A stretch of 64,000 nucleotides of DNA, taken from NCBI RefSeq assembly GCF_016775155.1, contig NZ_JAEUGD010000066.1, positions 282,832 through 346,831 on the forward strand. Reading direction: 5' to 3'. This document shows positions 18,777 to 27,900 of the stretch, piece by piece. The notes beneath the pieces are model-generated. The model did not search any database. It was given only the letters and a program-made list of their open reading frames with translations, and was not told where the DNA came from. Origin of the DNA: Fulvivirga marina. GTDB lineage: Bacteria; Bacteroidota; Bacteroidia; Cytophagales; Cyclobacteriaceae. Made by a program: the position numbers and the translations under genes. Position 1 is the stretch's first letter, and each line of letters begins with the position of its first letter.

Positions 18777-18806
18777 CAAAAGTAGAATATTTTTTTTAAC
18801 AACAAA
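18777..18806 (-). promoter_or_regulatory. promoter of the metH-metF operon
   Basis: Minus-strand TTTG (plus 18803-18806), an 18-base spacer and TACTTTTG (plus 18777-18784) match the Bacteroidota -33/-7 layout exactly. It places the transcript start about 20 bases ahead of the riboswitch. Confidence 0.8.
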
Positions 18807-18845
18807 TTTAAATGACCATTTTAGTGCGTAAAAATATTAAGTGTT

Positions 18846-19322
18846 ATGAATAGTAATAGTAATACCGAAATAATTCGGAAGTTTTATGATGCCTTCAAGA
18901 TGGGGGACGCGGAGACAATGGCGGCATGTTACCATCCCGATGTTCAATTTGAAGACCCTGTTTTCAGGAAATTAAATGGTGATGAAGCTGGGGATATGTG
19001 GAGGATGTTGCTCTCCCGAGCCGAAGATCTTCATATCGAATATTTTGATGCTGCTGCCAATAATGATGAGGGAACCGTGCGATGGAATGCTACATATACT
19101 TTTTCCAAAACCGGAAGAAAAGTGAACAACAAGGTTAAAGCATGCTTCAGGTTTAAAGATGGACAGATCATAGAGCATAAAGATAGCTTCAACTTCTGGA
19201 AATGGAGCGGCATGGCACTGGGCCCTGTTGGTTTTTTTCTGGGCTTCACTCCTTTTCTCAGAAACAAAGTATCTGCCCAGACATTAAAGCTACTAAGGTC
19301 TTTCAGAGAAAAACGAGAATAG
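18846..19322 (+). CDS. nuclear transport factor 2-like / SnoaL-like protein
   Basis: 158 residues. The cone-shaped NTF2 fold is indicated by IIRKFYDAFKMGDAETMAACYHPDVQFEDPVF at the start and a strand series ending ACFRFKDGQIIEHKDSFNFWKW around residue 118. Such proteins are often polyketide cyclases, isomerases or simple ligand pockets. The hydrophobic C-terminal stretch (GMALGPVGFFLGFTPFLRNKV) is characteristic of this subgroup. It is transcribed divergently from the metH riboswitch leader and no operon partner is evident. Activity unknown. Confidence 0.85.
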   Translation: MNSNSNTEIIRKFYDAFKMGDAETMAACYHPDVQFEDPVFRKLNGDEAGDMWRMLLSRAEDLHIEYFDAAANNDEGTVRWNATYTFSKTGRKVNNKVKACFRFKDGQIIEHKDSFNFWKWSGMALGPVGFFLGFTPFLRNKVSAQTLKLLRSFREKRE

Positions 19323-19498
19323 AGACATCCTCCTAATCATTATCTCAGCTATCACCCAATAGCTATTTTTTTTATTTCAAACTTTCCTATATTAGCAGCG
19401 GCCGCATTACTATGCAGCTGTTCCGCACGAGGTTCTACAACTCCGTTATCGTATCATGAAAGCTTGCCTAAAAATTATTACAACACAAATTTTAAGAA

Positions 19499-20716
19499 AT
19501 GCGAATCTGGAAAAAACTTACCCATGGTGAAATTCAGGCGAGGGTATTTGGTGCTCTCAAACAAAATATAAACTACTATGATGCCAATATACTAGGCATA
19601 CCAGCTTCTCACCTTGACAATAAGGTCTTCTATCTGGATGCTCCTTTTTTGGATAATGCCCCTTACCTGTCAACGCTTATACATAACCCTAATCATATTG
19701 GTTGCCATACATTAGGCAAATCTGAAAGCTTTTTTAAAGGCACTCAGGAAATAGAAAAAGAGCTGATCAGGATATGTTCAGAAGAAATACTCAAAGGTAC
19801 TTCCGATGATTTTGACGGATACGTAGCTTCAGGAGGAACAGAGGCTAATATGCAGGCCATCTGGATATATAGAAATTATTTTAAGAGAGAATTAGGAGCT
19901 AAACAGGAAGAGATTAGCATTCTCTGTTCTGAAGATAGCCATTACTCAACCAGTAAAGCTGCCAATGTACTCAATATAAACATTGCTTACACTACGGTAG
20001 ACGAAAACAACCGTACTTTGAGTAAGCAAGCCGTTCTGCAGACTATTAAAGCTCAACAGGAAAAAGGTTATAAATATTTTATTGTTATCGCTAACATGAT
20101 GACAACCATGTTTGGGTCCGTTGATGATGTAGAGTTATATACATCATCACTTGATGAACTGGGGTGTAAATATAAGCTACATATAGACGGCGCATATGGT
20201 GGGTTTTTCTTTCCTTTTTCAACAGACATTCACCTACTCAATTTTTCCAACCCAAAGGTTGATTCCATAACACTGGATGCTCATAAGATGCTGCAAGCTC
20301 CGTACGGAACGGGTATTTTTCTATGTAGAAAGGGGCTTATCTCATATGCCAACACCAAAGAGGCCAGCTACGTAGAAGGTGAAGACTTCACATTGATAGG
20401 AAGCCGTAGTGGTGCCAATGCCATTGCCGTGTGGATGATATTGATGACTTACGGACCTTACGGCTGGAAGGAAAAAATCCTGGTATTACTCAATCGAGCA
20501 GACTGGCTGTGCAATAGACTTAATGAAAAGAACATTACTCATTACCGTCAACGAGGATCTAATATTGTAACCATTAAAAGCAGCGACATTAAGGCTGGGA
20601 TTGCAAAAAAATACGGTTTGGTTCCAGACAACCACAAGAACCCTAAATGGTTTAAAGTAGTGATTATGGAGCATGTTACCATTGAAAAACTTGAACCTCT
20701 TGTAAGCGAGTTATAA
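19499..20716 (+). CDS. PLP-dependent group II decarboxylase / aspartate-aminotransferase-fold enzyme
   Basis: 405 residues. Group II PLP decarboxylases remove CO2 from amino acids such as glutamate, tyrosine, aspartate or histidine. Motifs: VASGGTEANMQAIW (phosphate/cofactor contact), CSEDSHYSTSKAANVL (His stacking on PLP), HIDGAYGGFFFPF (Asp contacting the pyridine N) and the Schiff-base Lys in TLDAHKMLQAPYGTG. The length fits the shorter histidine/MfnA-like subgroup rather than GadB. Substrate cannot be read from sequence. It precedes a cyclase-family hydrolase by 94 bases, but a 19-bp hairpin lies between them. Confidence 0.85.
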   Translation: MRIWKKLTHGEIQARVFGALKQNINYYDANILGIPASHLDNKVFYLDAPFLDNAPYLSTLIHNPNHIGCHTLGKSESFFKGTQEIEKELIRICSEEILKGTSDDFDGYVASGGTEANMQAIWIYRNYFKRELGAKQEEISILCSEDSHYSTSKAANVLNINIAYTTVDENNRTLSKQAVLQTIKAQQEKGYKYFIVIANMMTTMFGSVDDVELYTSSLDELGCKYKLHIDGAYGGFFFPFSTDIHLLNFSNPKVDSITLDAHKMLQAPYGTGIFLCRKGLISYANTKEASYVEGEDFTLIGSRSGANAIAVWMILMTYGPYGWKEKILVLLNRADWLCNRLNEKNITHYRQRGSNIVTIKSSDIKAGIAKKYGLVPDNHKNPKWFKVVIMEHVTIEKLEPLVSEL

Positions 20717-20752
20717 TCTGTTTATCAAAAGACTATGGGAATAGCTTGTTAA

Positions 20753-20796
20753 GGTTGCCGAAAATATTTGTAATATCACAAATATTTTCGGCAACC
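20753..20796 (+). promoter_or_regulatory. perfect 19-bp hairpin directly before the cyclase gene
   Basis: Arms GGTTGCCGAAAATATTTGT (20753-20771) and its exact complement (20778-20796) enclose a 6-base loop, AATATC. It starts 36 bases after the decarboxylase stop and ends 14 bases before the ATG at 20811. No T-tract follows. It could be a factor-assisted terminator, an mRNA stabiliser or processing site, or an operator; the sequence does not decide. Confidence 0.7.
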
Positions 20797-20810
20797 AACT
20801 TCAAACCAAA

Positions 20811-21575
20811 ATGCAAATAATTGACCTATCCAAAACAATTGAATACAACCCCAATGATCCATGGTTCATGCGAATTAAAATCAAGCATAAACCTCACGGC
20901 AAGGCTCATTGGTTAATACGTTTGTTCATAGGCCTTCCTAAAAAGTTATTTCCTGATAAATTCACCGGCTGGGCAGACGATACCATAAAAAGTATGGGTG
21001 TGCACTCATCTACACATATTGATGCGCCCTGGCATTACAGTCCAACCTGCAATGGTGAACGAGCAAAAACCATTGATGAAGTTCCTTTAGACTGGTGTTA
21101 TGGCCCTGGAGTAGTGATTAATATGACTCATAAGGCAGATTATGACCCTATCACTGCTGAGGATGTTCGCAAACAGGTGGAGAAGGATAACCTTAAAATC
21201 AATCAGGGAACCATTGCCCTTATTCGTACCGACAGAGATCAGTATATGGGCACCAAAGAATTTCCTGAACGAGGTACAGGAATGAGTGCTGAAGCTACTG
21301 AGTGGCTAATTAACAAAGGGGTAAAGGTAATGGGTATTGACCAGTGGGGATGGGATCTGCCTCTCAAGTATATGGCAAAAAAAGCCAAAGAAGAAAATAA
21401 CGCCAAGCTATTTTGGGAAGGGCATCTTGTAGGACAACACAAGGAGTACTGTCATATGGAGCAACTAACCAACCTTAAAGCACTGCCTCCCCAGGGTTTC
21501 AAAGTAGCAGTCTTTCCTTTGAAGATCAAAGGTGCATCTGCCGCTCCTGCCAGGGTAGTAGCTATGATTGATTAG
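20811..21575 (+). CDS. cyclase-family protein (kynurenine-formamidase-like metal hydrolase)
   Basis: 254 residues. The family fold is a swivelling beta/alpha/beta domain with a metal site. The signature HSSTHIDAPWHY (residues ~64-75) supplies the H-x-x-x-H-x-D metal ligands, and GIDQWGWD in the second half is conserved. Members include kynurenine formamidase, isatin hydrolase and polyketide 'cyclases'. The insertion LIRLFIGLPKKLFPDKFTGWADD is typical of a longer subgroup. It is convergent with the phosphatase gene, whose stop is 26 bases away. Specific substrate unknown. Confidence 0.88.
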   Translation: MQIIDLSKTIEYNPNDPWFMRIKIKHKPHGKAHWLIRLFIGLPKKLFPDKFTGWADDTIKSMGVHSSTHIDAPWHYSPTCNGERAKTIDEVPLDWCYGPGVVINMTHKADYDPITAEDVRKQVEKDNLKINQGTIALIRTDRDQYMGTKEFPERGTGMSAEATEWLINKGVKVMGIDQWGWDLPLKYMAKKAKEENNAKLFWEGHLVGQHKEYCHMEQLTNLKALPPQGFKVAVFPLKIKGASAAPARVVAMID

Positions 21576-21601
21576 CTAATGAGTGCCGCATTATGTTTTG
21601 G

Positions 21602-23014
21602 TCATAGCTTCACTCCTATGATCAAAACATCATCGGTTTGTTCATTTTTACCACGCCATTCGGTGAAAGTTTGCTCAACTATCGCCTTTTGCTCATATGT
21701 TCTTTTATTACAATTGTTAAGCAGGAGCTTCCGAAAGCGTTTACTCATAAATCTTTTAAATTCTTCACCTCCATACTGGTCTCTATACCCATCAGTAAAC
21801 ATATAGAAACCTGTAATTGTAGAAAGGTCGAATTTATGGTTTCGAAACCTAAGGTCAGGTCGCCCGAGAATACCCCCTATTGAAACCCTGTCTGCCTCAA
21901 TTTTTCTCATCTCTCCATTTTCTATCAATAGTAATGGATGCTTAGCACCTGCATACGAGAGCACCTGCTGCTCTCTATCAATAACGCATATAGAAATATC
22001 CATACCATCATTGTTATCTGTTTGTTGCTGCTTTAAGGCATATACGATGCGTTGCTGTAAGTAATCGAGGATTTTTGCCGGTTCAAAAATAAAATTGAGT
22101 TCTATGGCCTCCAGTAACAGGTTATAACCTATCATACTCATAAACGCACCCGGAACACCATGACCGGTACAGTCCACCACAGCAATAAATATCCTTTCTC
22201 TTATTTTTGTGACGAAGTAAAAATCTCCACTTACCATGTCCCTTGGTTTGAAGAAAAGGAAATGGTCTGGCATAATATCCTCCATCTCCTCTTTTAATGG
22301 AAGTATAGCCTGTTGTATTGTTCGAGCATACTTGGTTTGCTCATTGATTAATCGTACAGATTCCTTCAAATCATTATGCAATTGTAGCAACTGGGAATGT
22401 TGGTTCGTGATCTGACTATTTTTTCTTTGGATGCTCTTTTGATATTTTTCATTTTCCCTTCTGAAAATAGAGGAGATCACGGCAAGGAGAATGATCGTAA
22501 TCATAATATTGATCACATAAGCAACCTTTAATTGCTCTGTTCTATAAATTGGCTCATGATCAAAGTTGTACATCTCCACTGCTATAATGCACAGACCACC
22601 AAGAGCGATGAGCAGATAAACATATACTCTCTTATCAAAAAACAGTACCGCAAGTCCGGAGCAAGCAAATATGATCAGTTGAGAGCCTCTCTCACTACCC
22701 CAGTACAAAGTCAGCAAGCTGAGGTATAAAAAAGGGATCAAAAGGCAAAAAAGTCTGGCTAAATTGTATTTCTTCCACTTATTGAACAGTATAGGCATGG
22801 GAAAAACCAAAGCTCCAGCCAATTGAATCGGCCACTCTTCCGGTACTTGCATGATCAGACTTTTAACAATGATCAACATAAAGAGTAGCTCCCCAGTCAA
22901 TAATATCCCATTGACGAGTCTAACTTTCCTGACCTCTTGTGGTGGTAAGCTTTCATCTACGCCAACATTTACCAGGTACTCCCTTATTGAAGCTATTTTA
23001 TATATTAAACTCAT
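21602..23014 (-). CDS. membrane SpoIIE/RsbU-type PP2C serine phosphatase
   Basis: 470 residues. About six transmembrane helices fill residues ~33-200 (LLTGELLFMLIIVKSLIM, LYLSLLTLYWG, YVYLLIALGGLCIIAVE, VINIMITIILLAVISSIF). A short coiled coil (~205-245) leads to a PP2C phosphatase domain (~250-470). Metal-binding acidic motifs are all present: MVSGDFYF, AVVDCTGHGVPGAFMS, MDISICVID, FTDGYRDQYGG and TDDVLIIGV. Such proteins dephosphorylate anti-anti-sigma factors or other Ser/Thr phosphoproteins in response to a membrane signal. No kinase or STAS partner is adjacent. Confidence 0.92.
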   Translation of the reverse strand: MSLIYKIASIREYLVNVGVDESLPPQEVRKVRLVNGILLTGELLFMLIIVKSLIMQVPEEWPIQLAGALVFPMPILFNKWKKYNLARLFCLLIPFLYLSLLTLYWGSERGSQLIIFACSGLAVLFFDKRVYVYLLIALGGLCIIAVEMYNFDHEPIYRTEQLKVAYVINIMITIILLAVISSIFRRENEKYQKSIQRKNSQITNQHSQLLQLHNDLKESVRLINEQTKYARTIQQAILPLKEEMEDIMPDHFLFFKPRDMVSGDFYFVTKIRERIFIAVVDCTGHGVPGAFMSMIGYNLLLEAIELNFIFEPAKILDYLQQRIVYALKQQQTDNNDGMDISICVIDREQQVLSYAGAKHPLLLIENGEMRKIEADRVSIGGILGRPDLRFRNHKFDLSTITGFYMFTDGYRDQYGGEEFKRFMSKRFRKLLLNNCNKRTYEQKAIVEQTFTEWRGKNEQTDDVLIIGVKL

Positions 23015-23341
23015 TGTAAAATTAGGAACTGATCAAAGAACTGTTGCTCAACCAACGCTAGGGGAATTCGTAAGTGATTATATACCAGTCCAATCTCAAT
23101 AATGTAACCGATTGCCTAAATTATGAAACCTTAAATAATTATCCATGATTACTGATCAACAAGAACCATTAAAATATCCTATTGTTATTTGAAAAGCCTT
23201 TCCTTTCTTTTTCTCCAATAAGAGTTGTGGTACTCGGGACACATGATCTATTTTACTCGTTTCCTACAACTTATTCTTTCAGGTCAGCAAATTCATTCTC
23301 AAGATTTGCATATTTTACTTAGCTCGAATTAGATTTACACC
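23015..23341. other. intergenic region between divergent genes
   Basis: About 330 bases between the phosphatase gene (minus) and the small hypothetical gene (plus). It presumably holds both promoters. I find no perfect TAnnTTTG box, no operator-like palindrome and no RNA element. Confidence 0.5.
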
Positions 23342-23644
23342 ATGCAAATCAATCTTAATGATCCTGAGGATTTTACCATTGAAAACATAAAGACGCTCGT
23401 AGCATCGGAGGATGACACTGTAAACACACAATTCAGAGTGACCGAAGACGGGATACTGCTTCTTTCCAGAGTTACCGGCAACCGCAACCTGGATGGAATA
23501 AAATTTTGCCTGGAAACTAATGCACGCGGAAATGGCTATGTTGGAAAAACCGCAGCTCAGGATGACGTTTGGGTCCGTAGGGTTTATAAAGCGATTAAAG
23601 ACAACTGGCCAGACCCTGTTGTTCCTTATATTGATAATTTTTAA
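23342..23644 (+). CDS. small conserved hypothetical protein
   Basis: 100 residues with no signal peptide or membrane segment. The sequence has an ordered look (TIENIKTLVASEDDTVNTQFRVTEDGILLLS... DDVWVRRVYKAIKDNWPDP), with alternating strands and a final helix. It is acidic and ends in PYIDNF. I do not recognise the family but recall similar short proteins in Bacteroidota. It is a lone gene. Codon use looks normal. Confidence 0.65.
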   Translation: MQINLNDPEDFTIENIKTLVASEDDTVNTQFRVTEDGILLLSRVTGNRNLDGIKFCLETNARGNGYVGKTAAQDDVWVRRVYKAIKDNWPDPVVPYIDNF

Positions 23645-23926
23645 TTTACTAAACCGCTGTTGGAGAGATTCCAATGGTATTTACATAAGTAAATTTGATG
23701 TCGGTATCCATGCCGGGAGCTCTTTTTGTTATAGTTTAGCAAACACTTCTTTATCAGCTCACTGAGCTATCTAAGTTTTTTCTCTCACAGAGTAAATATG
23801 AATAAGTGTAACATAACCATAAATGGCCATACAGAGCCATTGTTACGGAGCATTATATTATAATACTGAAAATGCCAGGAGTATCAAGACCAGGGATACT
23901 AGTCGCTATCATTTTCCAACTCCTTT

Positions 23927-24799
23927 TTATGCTATTATCTTCTGCAGGTTACCATAGCTTGTCTTTATATTTTCAAAAGGATCTCCTATTATCTTATCCT
24001 GCTCCACAAAAAAGTGACCAAGCCCTGCTTTATCTTTATTAGCAAATATTTGACTGAAGTCGATCTCCCCTGTACCTACTGCAGCAAATTCACCAGTCTT
24101 ATCCATATCCTTCACATGCCATAGTGGAAAACGGTCTTCATTTTCAATAAATAATTGTACCGGATCAATACCTGCCTTTCTAGTCCAGTACAGATCAAGC
24201 TCCATTTTCAAGAGATCCTTATCCGTTTCTGAAAGTAAAATATTGTAAGGCACCTGCCCTTGAAGTGTTTCGAATTCAAAAGCATGATTATGATAACACA
24301 GCTGAATCCCATTGCTTTTACACACCTCTCCACACTTATTAAGCAACTCTGCGGTTTCTTTATACGCATCCAGGGTTTCTCTTTCAAAATCAAACAGGTA
24401 TGCACATACCATATACTTTTGCCCTACTTCTACGGCATCTTCGACTGCCTGCTCCCAGCCATTGATCAATGAACCTTGTTTTTCAGGAGCCTGCTTACCA
24501 CTAAGATAATGTCCGCTAACGGCTTTTAAACCATGCTCATCCAAAAGCTTTCTAAACTCTTTAGCCGACAAACCATAGTACTGTCGTTCTCCATACCCTG
24601 CAGACTCTACTTCCTTATAACCAATAGACGCAACTCTGGCCAGTGTTCCACTTGGATCTTCACTCATCTGATCACGCAAGGTGTAAAGCTGAATGCCCGT
24701 GGACGGCATTGTCTGCCCAAGACATGAAGGCAAAAACATCAGGCCAACACCTGCCAATGTACTGTACTTTATGAAGCTTCTTCTGGTATGATTTTTCAT
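23927..24799 (-). CDS. sugar phosphate isomerase/epimerase-like TIM barrel, Tat-exported lipoprotein
   Basis: 290 residues. The N terminus combines a twin-arginine motif (TRRSFIKYS) with a lipobox (LPSC), so it is probably a Tat lipoprotein facing the periplasm. The body is a xylose-isomerase-like (AP_endonuc_2) TIM barrel: GIQLYTLRDQM, GYKEVESAG, YHNHAFEFE, MELDLYWTRKAG, WHVKDMD and GTGEIDF, with probable metal ligands in the E, D and H of these motifs. It closes a minus-strand cluster with DUF1080, a second isomerase-like gene and a Gfo/Idh oxidoreductase. In the 3-keto-glycoside pathway such barrels act as epimerases or hydratases; that role here is inferred. Confidence 0.88.
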   Translation of the reverse strand: MKNHTRRSFIKYSTLAGVGLMFLPSCLGQTMPSTGIQLYTLRDQMSEDPSGTLARVASIGYKEVESAGYGERQYYGLSAKEFRKLLDEHGLKAVSGHYLSGKQAPEKQGSLINGWEQAVEDAVEVGQKYMVCAYLFDFERETLDAYKETAELLNKCGEVCKSNGIQLCYHNHAFEFETLQGQVPYNILLSETDKDLLKMELDLYWTRKAGIDPVQLFIENEDRFPLWHVKDMDKTGEFAAVGTGEIDFSQIFANKDKAGLGHFFVEQDKIIGDPFENIKTSYGNLQKIIA

Positions 24800-24945
24800 T
24801 TTTGTTTGGTTTTAAGCCTCCTCTGCCTCTATTTGCAAAGAGGTATAGTTTTGATATATGATTACGCTATTGTTCTAACACATTCTTCGATGTCTTGCCT
24901 CCTGAACCTATGTACTGCCAGTAATGCATCTCTCATTATATATTA

Positions 24946-27900
24946 TTATAGTTCCCGGATCTTTATGTTTCTAAACCACACTTTATCACCGTGATCCTGA
25001 AGAGAAATATGCCCTTTTCTGGCTTTACCAAATCCAGACATAGCCTTGAACTTACTTCCTTTGATCATTTCATCCCATTCAGGCACATGCATCTGGAACT
25101 CCACAACTTTATATCCATTTAGCCAATGTTCCACATGTCCAGCTTTTGATACTATTCGTGCATAGTTCCACTGCCCTCCCGGATTAACCGTCACAAAGCG
25201 GGTGGATATCATATCATAAAGGTCGCCGGCTCTATGCATTTCAATGCGACCATCAGGATGCTTAGGGTTATCGAGTATCTGCATTTCAGGCCCTGTCTGC
25301 CATACATAATCATAATTTTCATTCTCAACCACATTATAAATGACACCGCTATTGCCCCCTTCTTCGACCTTCCAGTCCAAAACCAGTTCGTAGTCCTGAT
25401 ACTCCTTGTCCGTAATGATATCCCCTCCGCCTACTACCTGCCAGTCCTTTTTCTTAGAATTATCAAGGTAAAGTGTACCATTCCCTACCTTCCATGCTGG
25501 CCCGATCCTATCCTCTTTAAACTTCCTCCATCCCGTAGTAGTTTTCCCGTCAAAAAGAAGTTTCCACCCTTCTTCCTTCTCCTTTTCGGTCAACTGGTTA
25601 TGGGGCACCGGTTCTACAGGGTTAACAAAACCAGGTTTATCCTGAGGAATGTTATTCATTGTATACCAGCCTTCAGTGGTCCATAACGATTGCTTTTCGG
25701 CACTGGTAAAGGGGTTAACTACTCTAAAATGCACCACATGATCAGCTTCCATCCCTTCAAGTTCAAGGAATATCTTTTTCCTGTCACCAGACATATGTAA
25801 TGACCTAACATTCAGTTGTTTCATATCAAGTTTAGGACCCCCATAATCCTCAGTAGGTTTATAATGCCACTGCTTAACCTGATAATCATCAACATGCTGT
25901 CCCTGATCTTCTGCAATGGGTTGGGTGAATTCCACTTCTATACCATTAGTTCTGGCCCTGATGGCCAAGGGCTCAAATGCAGTCTTCCCATTATAATGCA
26001 GCCGTTGCAACCCATGCCACAATTTATCATTTTGCTGCCAGTTACCCGGATTGCCAATACCTCCGATATAAAGATCTCCATCGGGTCCCCAGGTAAGACG
26101 GTTAACCCCTGCCTCAAGTCCCTGAATGAATCTGAATACTGCTCCTTGGTATTTACCATCCACCTTTTCTACAAATACCCTTTTTACACCTCCATGAGTC
26201 ACTTCCCCATGGATCATTTGTCCTTTGTAGGGGCCAAGATCAAGGTAAGCTGGTGTACTCGGAGAATTGCCTATCTCATCTTGAGGCAGCCAGACCACCG
26301 GCCTGGTTTCTTTTATATTTGCAGTACCCTCAAAGTCTACAGCCCGGGAACCATACCAGGCTCCTTTCTGTACGTGGACTATCTTGCTGGAAGGCAACCA
26401 GTCCCCCTGGTTATCTGCTATAAACAGTTCTCCATCAACTCCGATGCCTATACCATTGGGTGTTCTCAAGCCGTGAGCAATAAACTCAACAGAACCATCA
26501 TCTTTAGAAATTTTAATGACTTTGCCTCGATCTTGGATCTGAGGGTTTGCACTGGCTCCTCCAGGCATAATCGCAATGGCCAGAGCCGCATAGAAGTGTC
26601 CATCTTTATACGCTAACCCAAAGGCAAATTCATGGAAATTAGCAGATACTTTCCAGTCATCACTTACTGTCTGATATTCATCGATCAATTCGTCCCCATC
26701 ATGATCTATGAGTCTGGTAAGTTCATGCTTTTGAAGTACATAAATTTGATCATCAACTACTTTTAAACCCAACGGTTCCGCAAGCCCTGATGCTATTTGC
26801 TTCACTTTCATTTGGGAAGGGTCACCTGTCTCCACTCCATCAACGATGTAAACAGAACCAACGGAATCCCATGTACACACTACCATGCGTCCATTTGAAA
26901 GGAAATCCATACCTCCAACACGAGGTTCAAAGTCATCAGGACGGGCCTGAAACAGATCAAATGCCGGATGTACCTCCACCAAAGGTCTTTGATCTCCAGG
27001 GATGCTCCTCATTAATTTTTCAGGTGCTATATAGGGTATCACTTCTCTAAACTGGGTGTTCTTGTATTTCAATACAGATGCAGGCACTATTGAAAACTTA
27101 CGATCACCATATTTCGCCCATTGGAATGACAATACTGCCCCCCCCTTTCCCTGAGCATATTCAATTTTCAGCTTGTTAAGCCCCTTTTGAAGGTAAATTT
27201 CACCATCCTTAGCTTCCGGACCGTGAAAACCAGAATTATCAATAACCAGTTTGTCATTAATGTAAAGTTTTGAACCATCATCTGAAACCAGCCTGAATAC
27301 ATAATTAGATGTTTCCTCTACGTCAACAAACCCCTTGAACTCTATATAAATATTTTCTTTGAACTTCCCCAGGTCAGCAGCATTATCCAAATGAATAGCA
27401 GGAATGACACCGGAAAGCACGGGAGCAGTGGTTTTTACCAATTGATCAAAACCAGTATTAGGCTCATTCCAAGCGTAGGCATTGGCAGCAAGGCCATTGT
27501 GGAGTTCTTCACCACCAGCTTTAAAAGCTTCATTTTGATCATTTAGCTGTAGTTTTATTGATGCAACGCCGAGCATCAGATCATCTTCCTTAACTTCCAT
27601 TGTTTCTTTTAGAGGCTCGTTATCCAGCGAAAGGACATATGCCATCATTTTTTTTGCATCAATCTCCTGTAAATCAGGATGTGCTGTCATAGGTACTTCC
27701 CCCCAATTACCGCTACCTCCATTGATGACTTTTTGCGCAAGGTCCACAGTCGAAGCCTCCGAGTTCTCATATCGCTTCGCAATATCTATATAAGCCGGAC
27801 CTACAGTCTTTTTGACCTCATTATGACAGGTTTTACAATCACTGTTCTCTATGAGTTGCTTGCCTTCCATTAGTGAACCTTCTGCTATTACTACCTTTGG

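Noticed and set aside
23757..23785. Hairpin AGCTC/GAGCT followed by T-rich sequence after the 100-residue gene
   Set aside because: The stem is 5 bp and the T-run is 6 bases away from it; too weak to report as a terminator.
24826..24846. Small hairpin CCTCT/AGAGG between the DUF1080 and Tat-isomerase genes
   Set aside because: The stem is only 5 bp and no T-tract follows on the minus strand, so it is not called a terminator.
25816..26616. 266-codon open frame antisense to the DUF1080 lipoprotein
   Set aside because: It is a shadow of the opposite strand's codon pattern, has no recognisable domain and lies fully within a well-supported gene.
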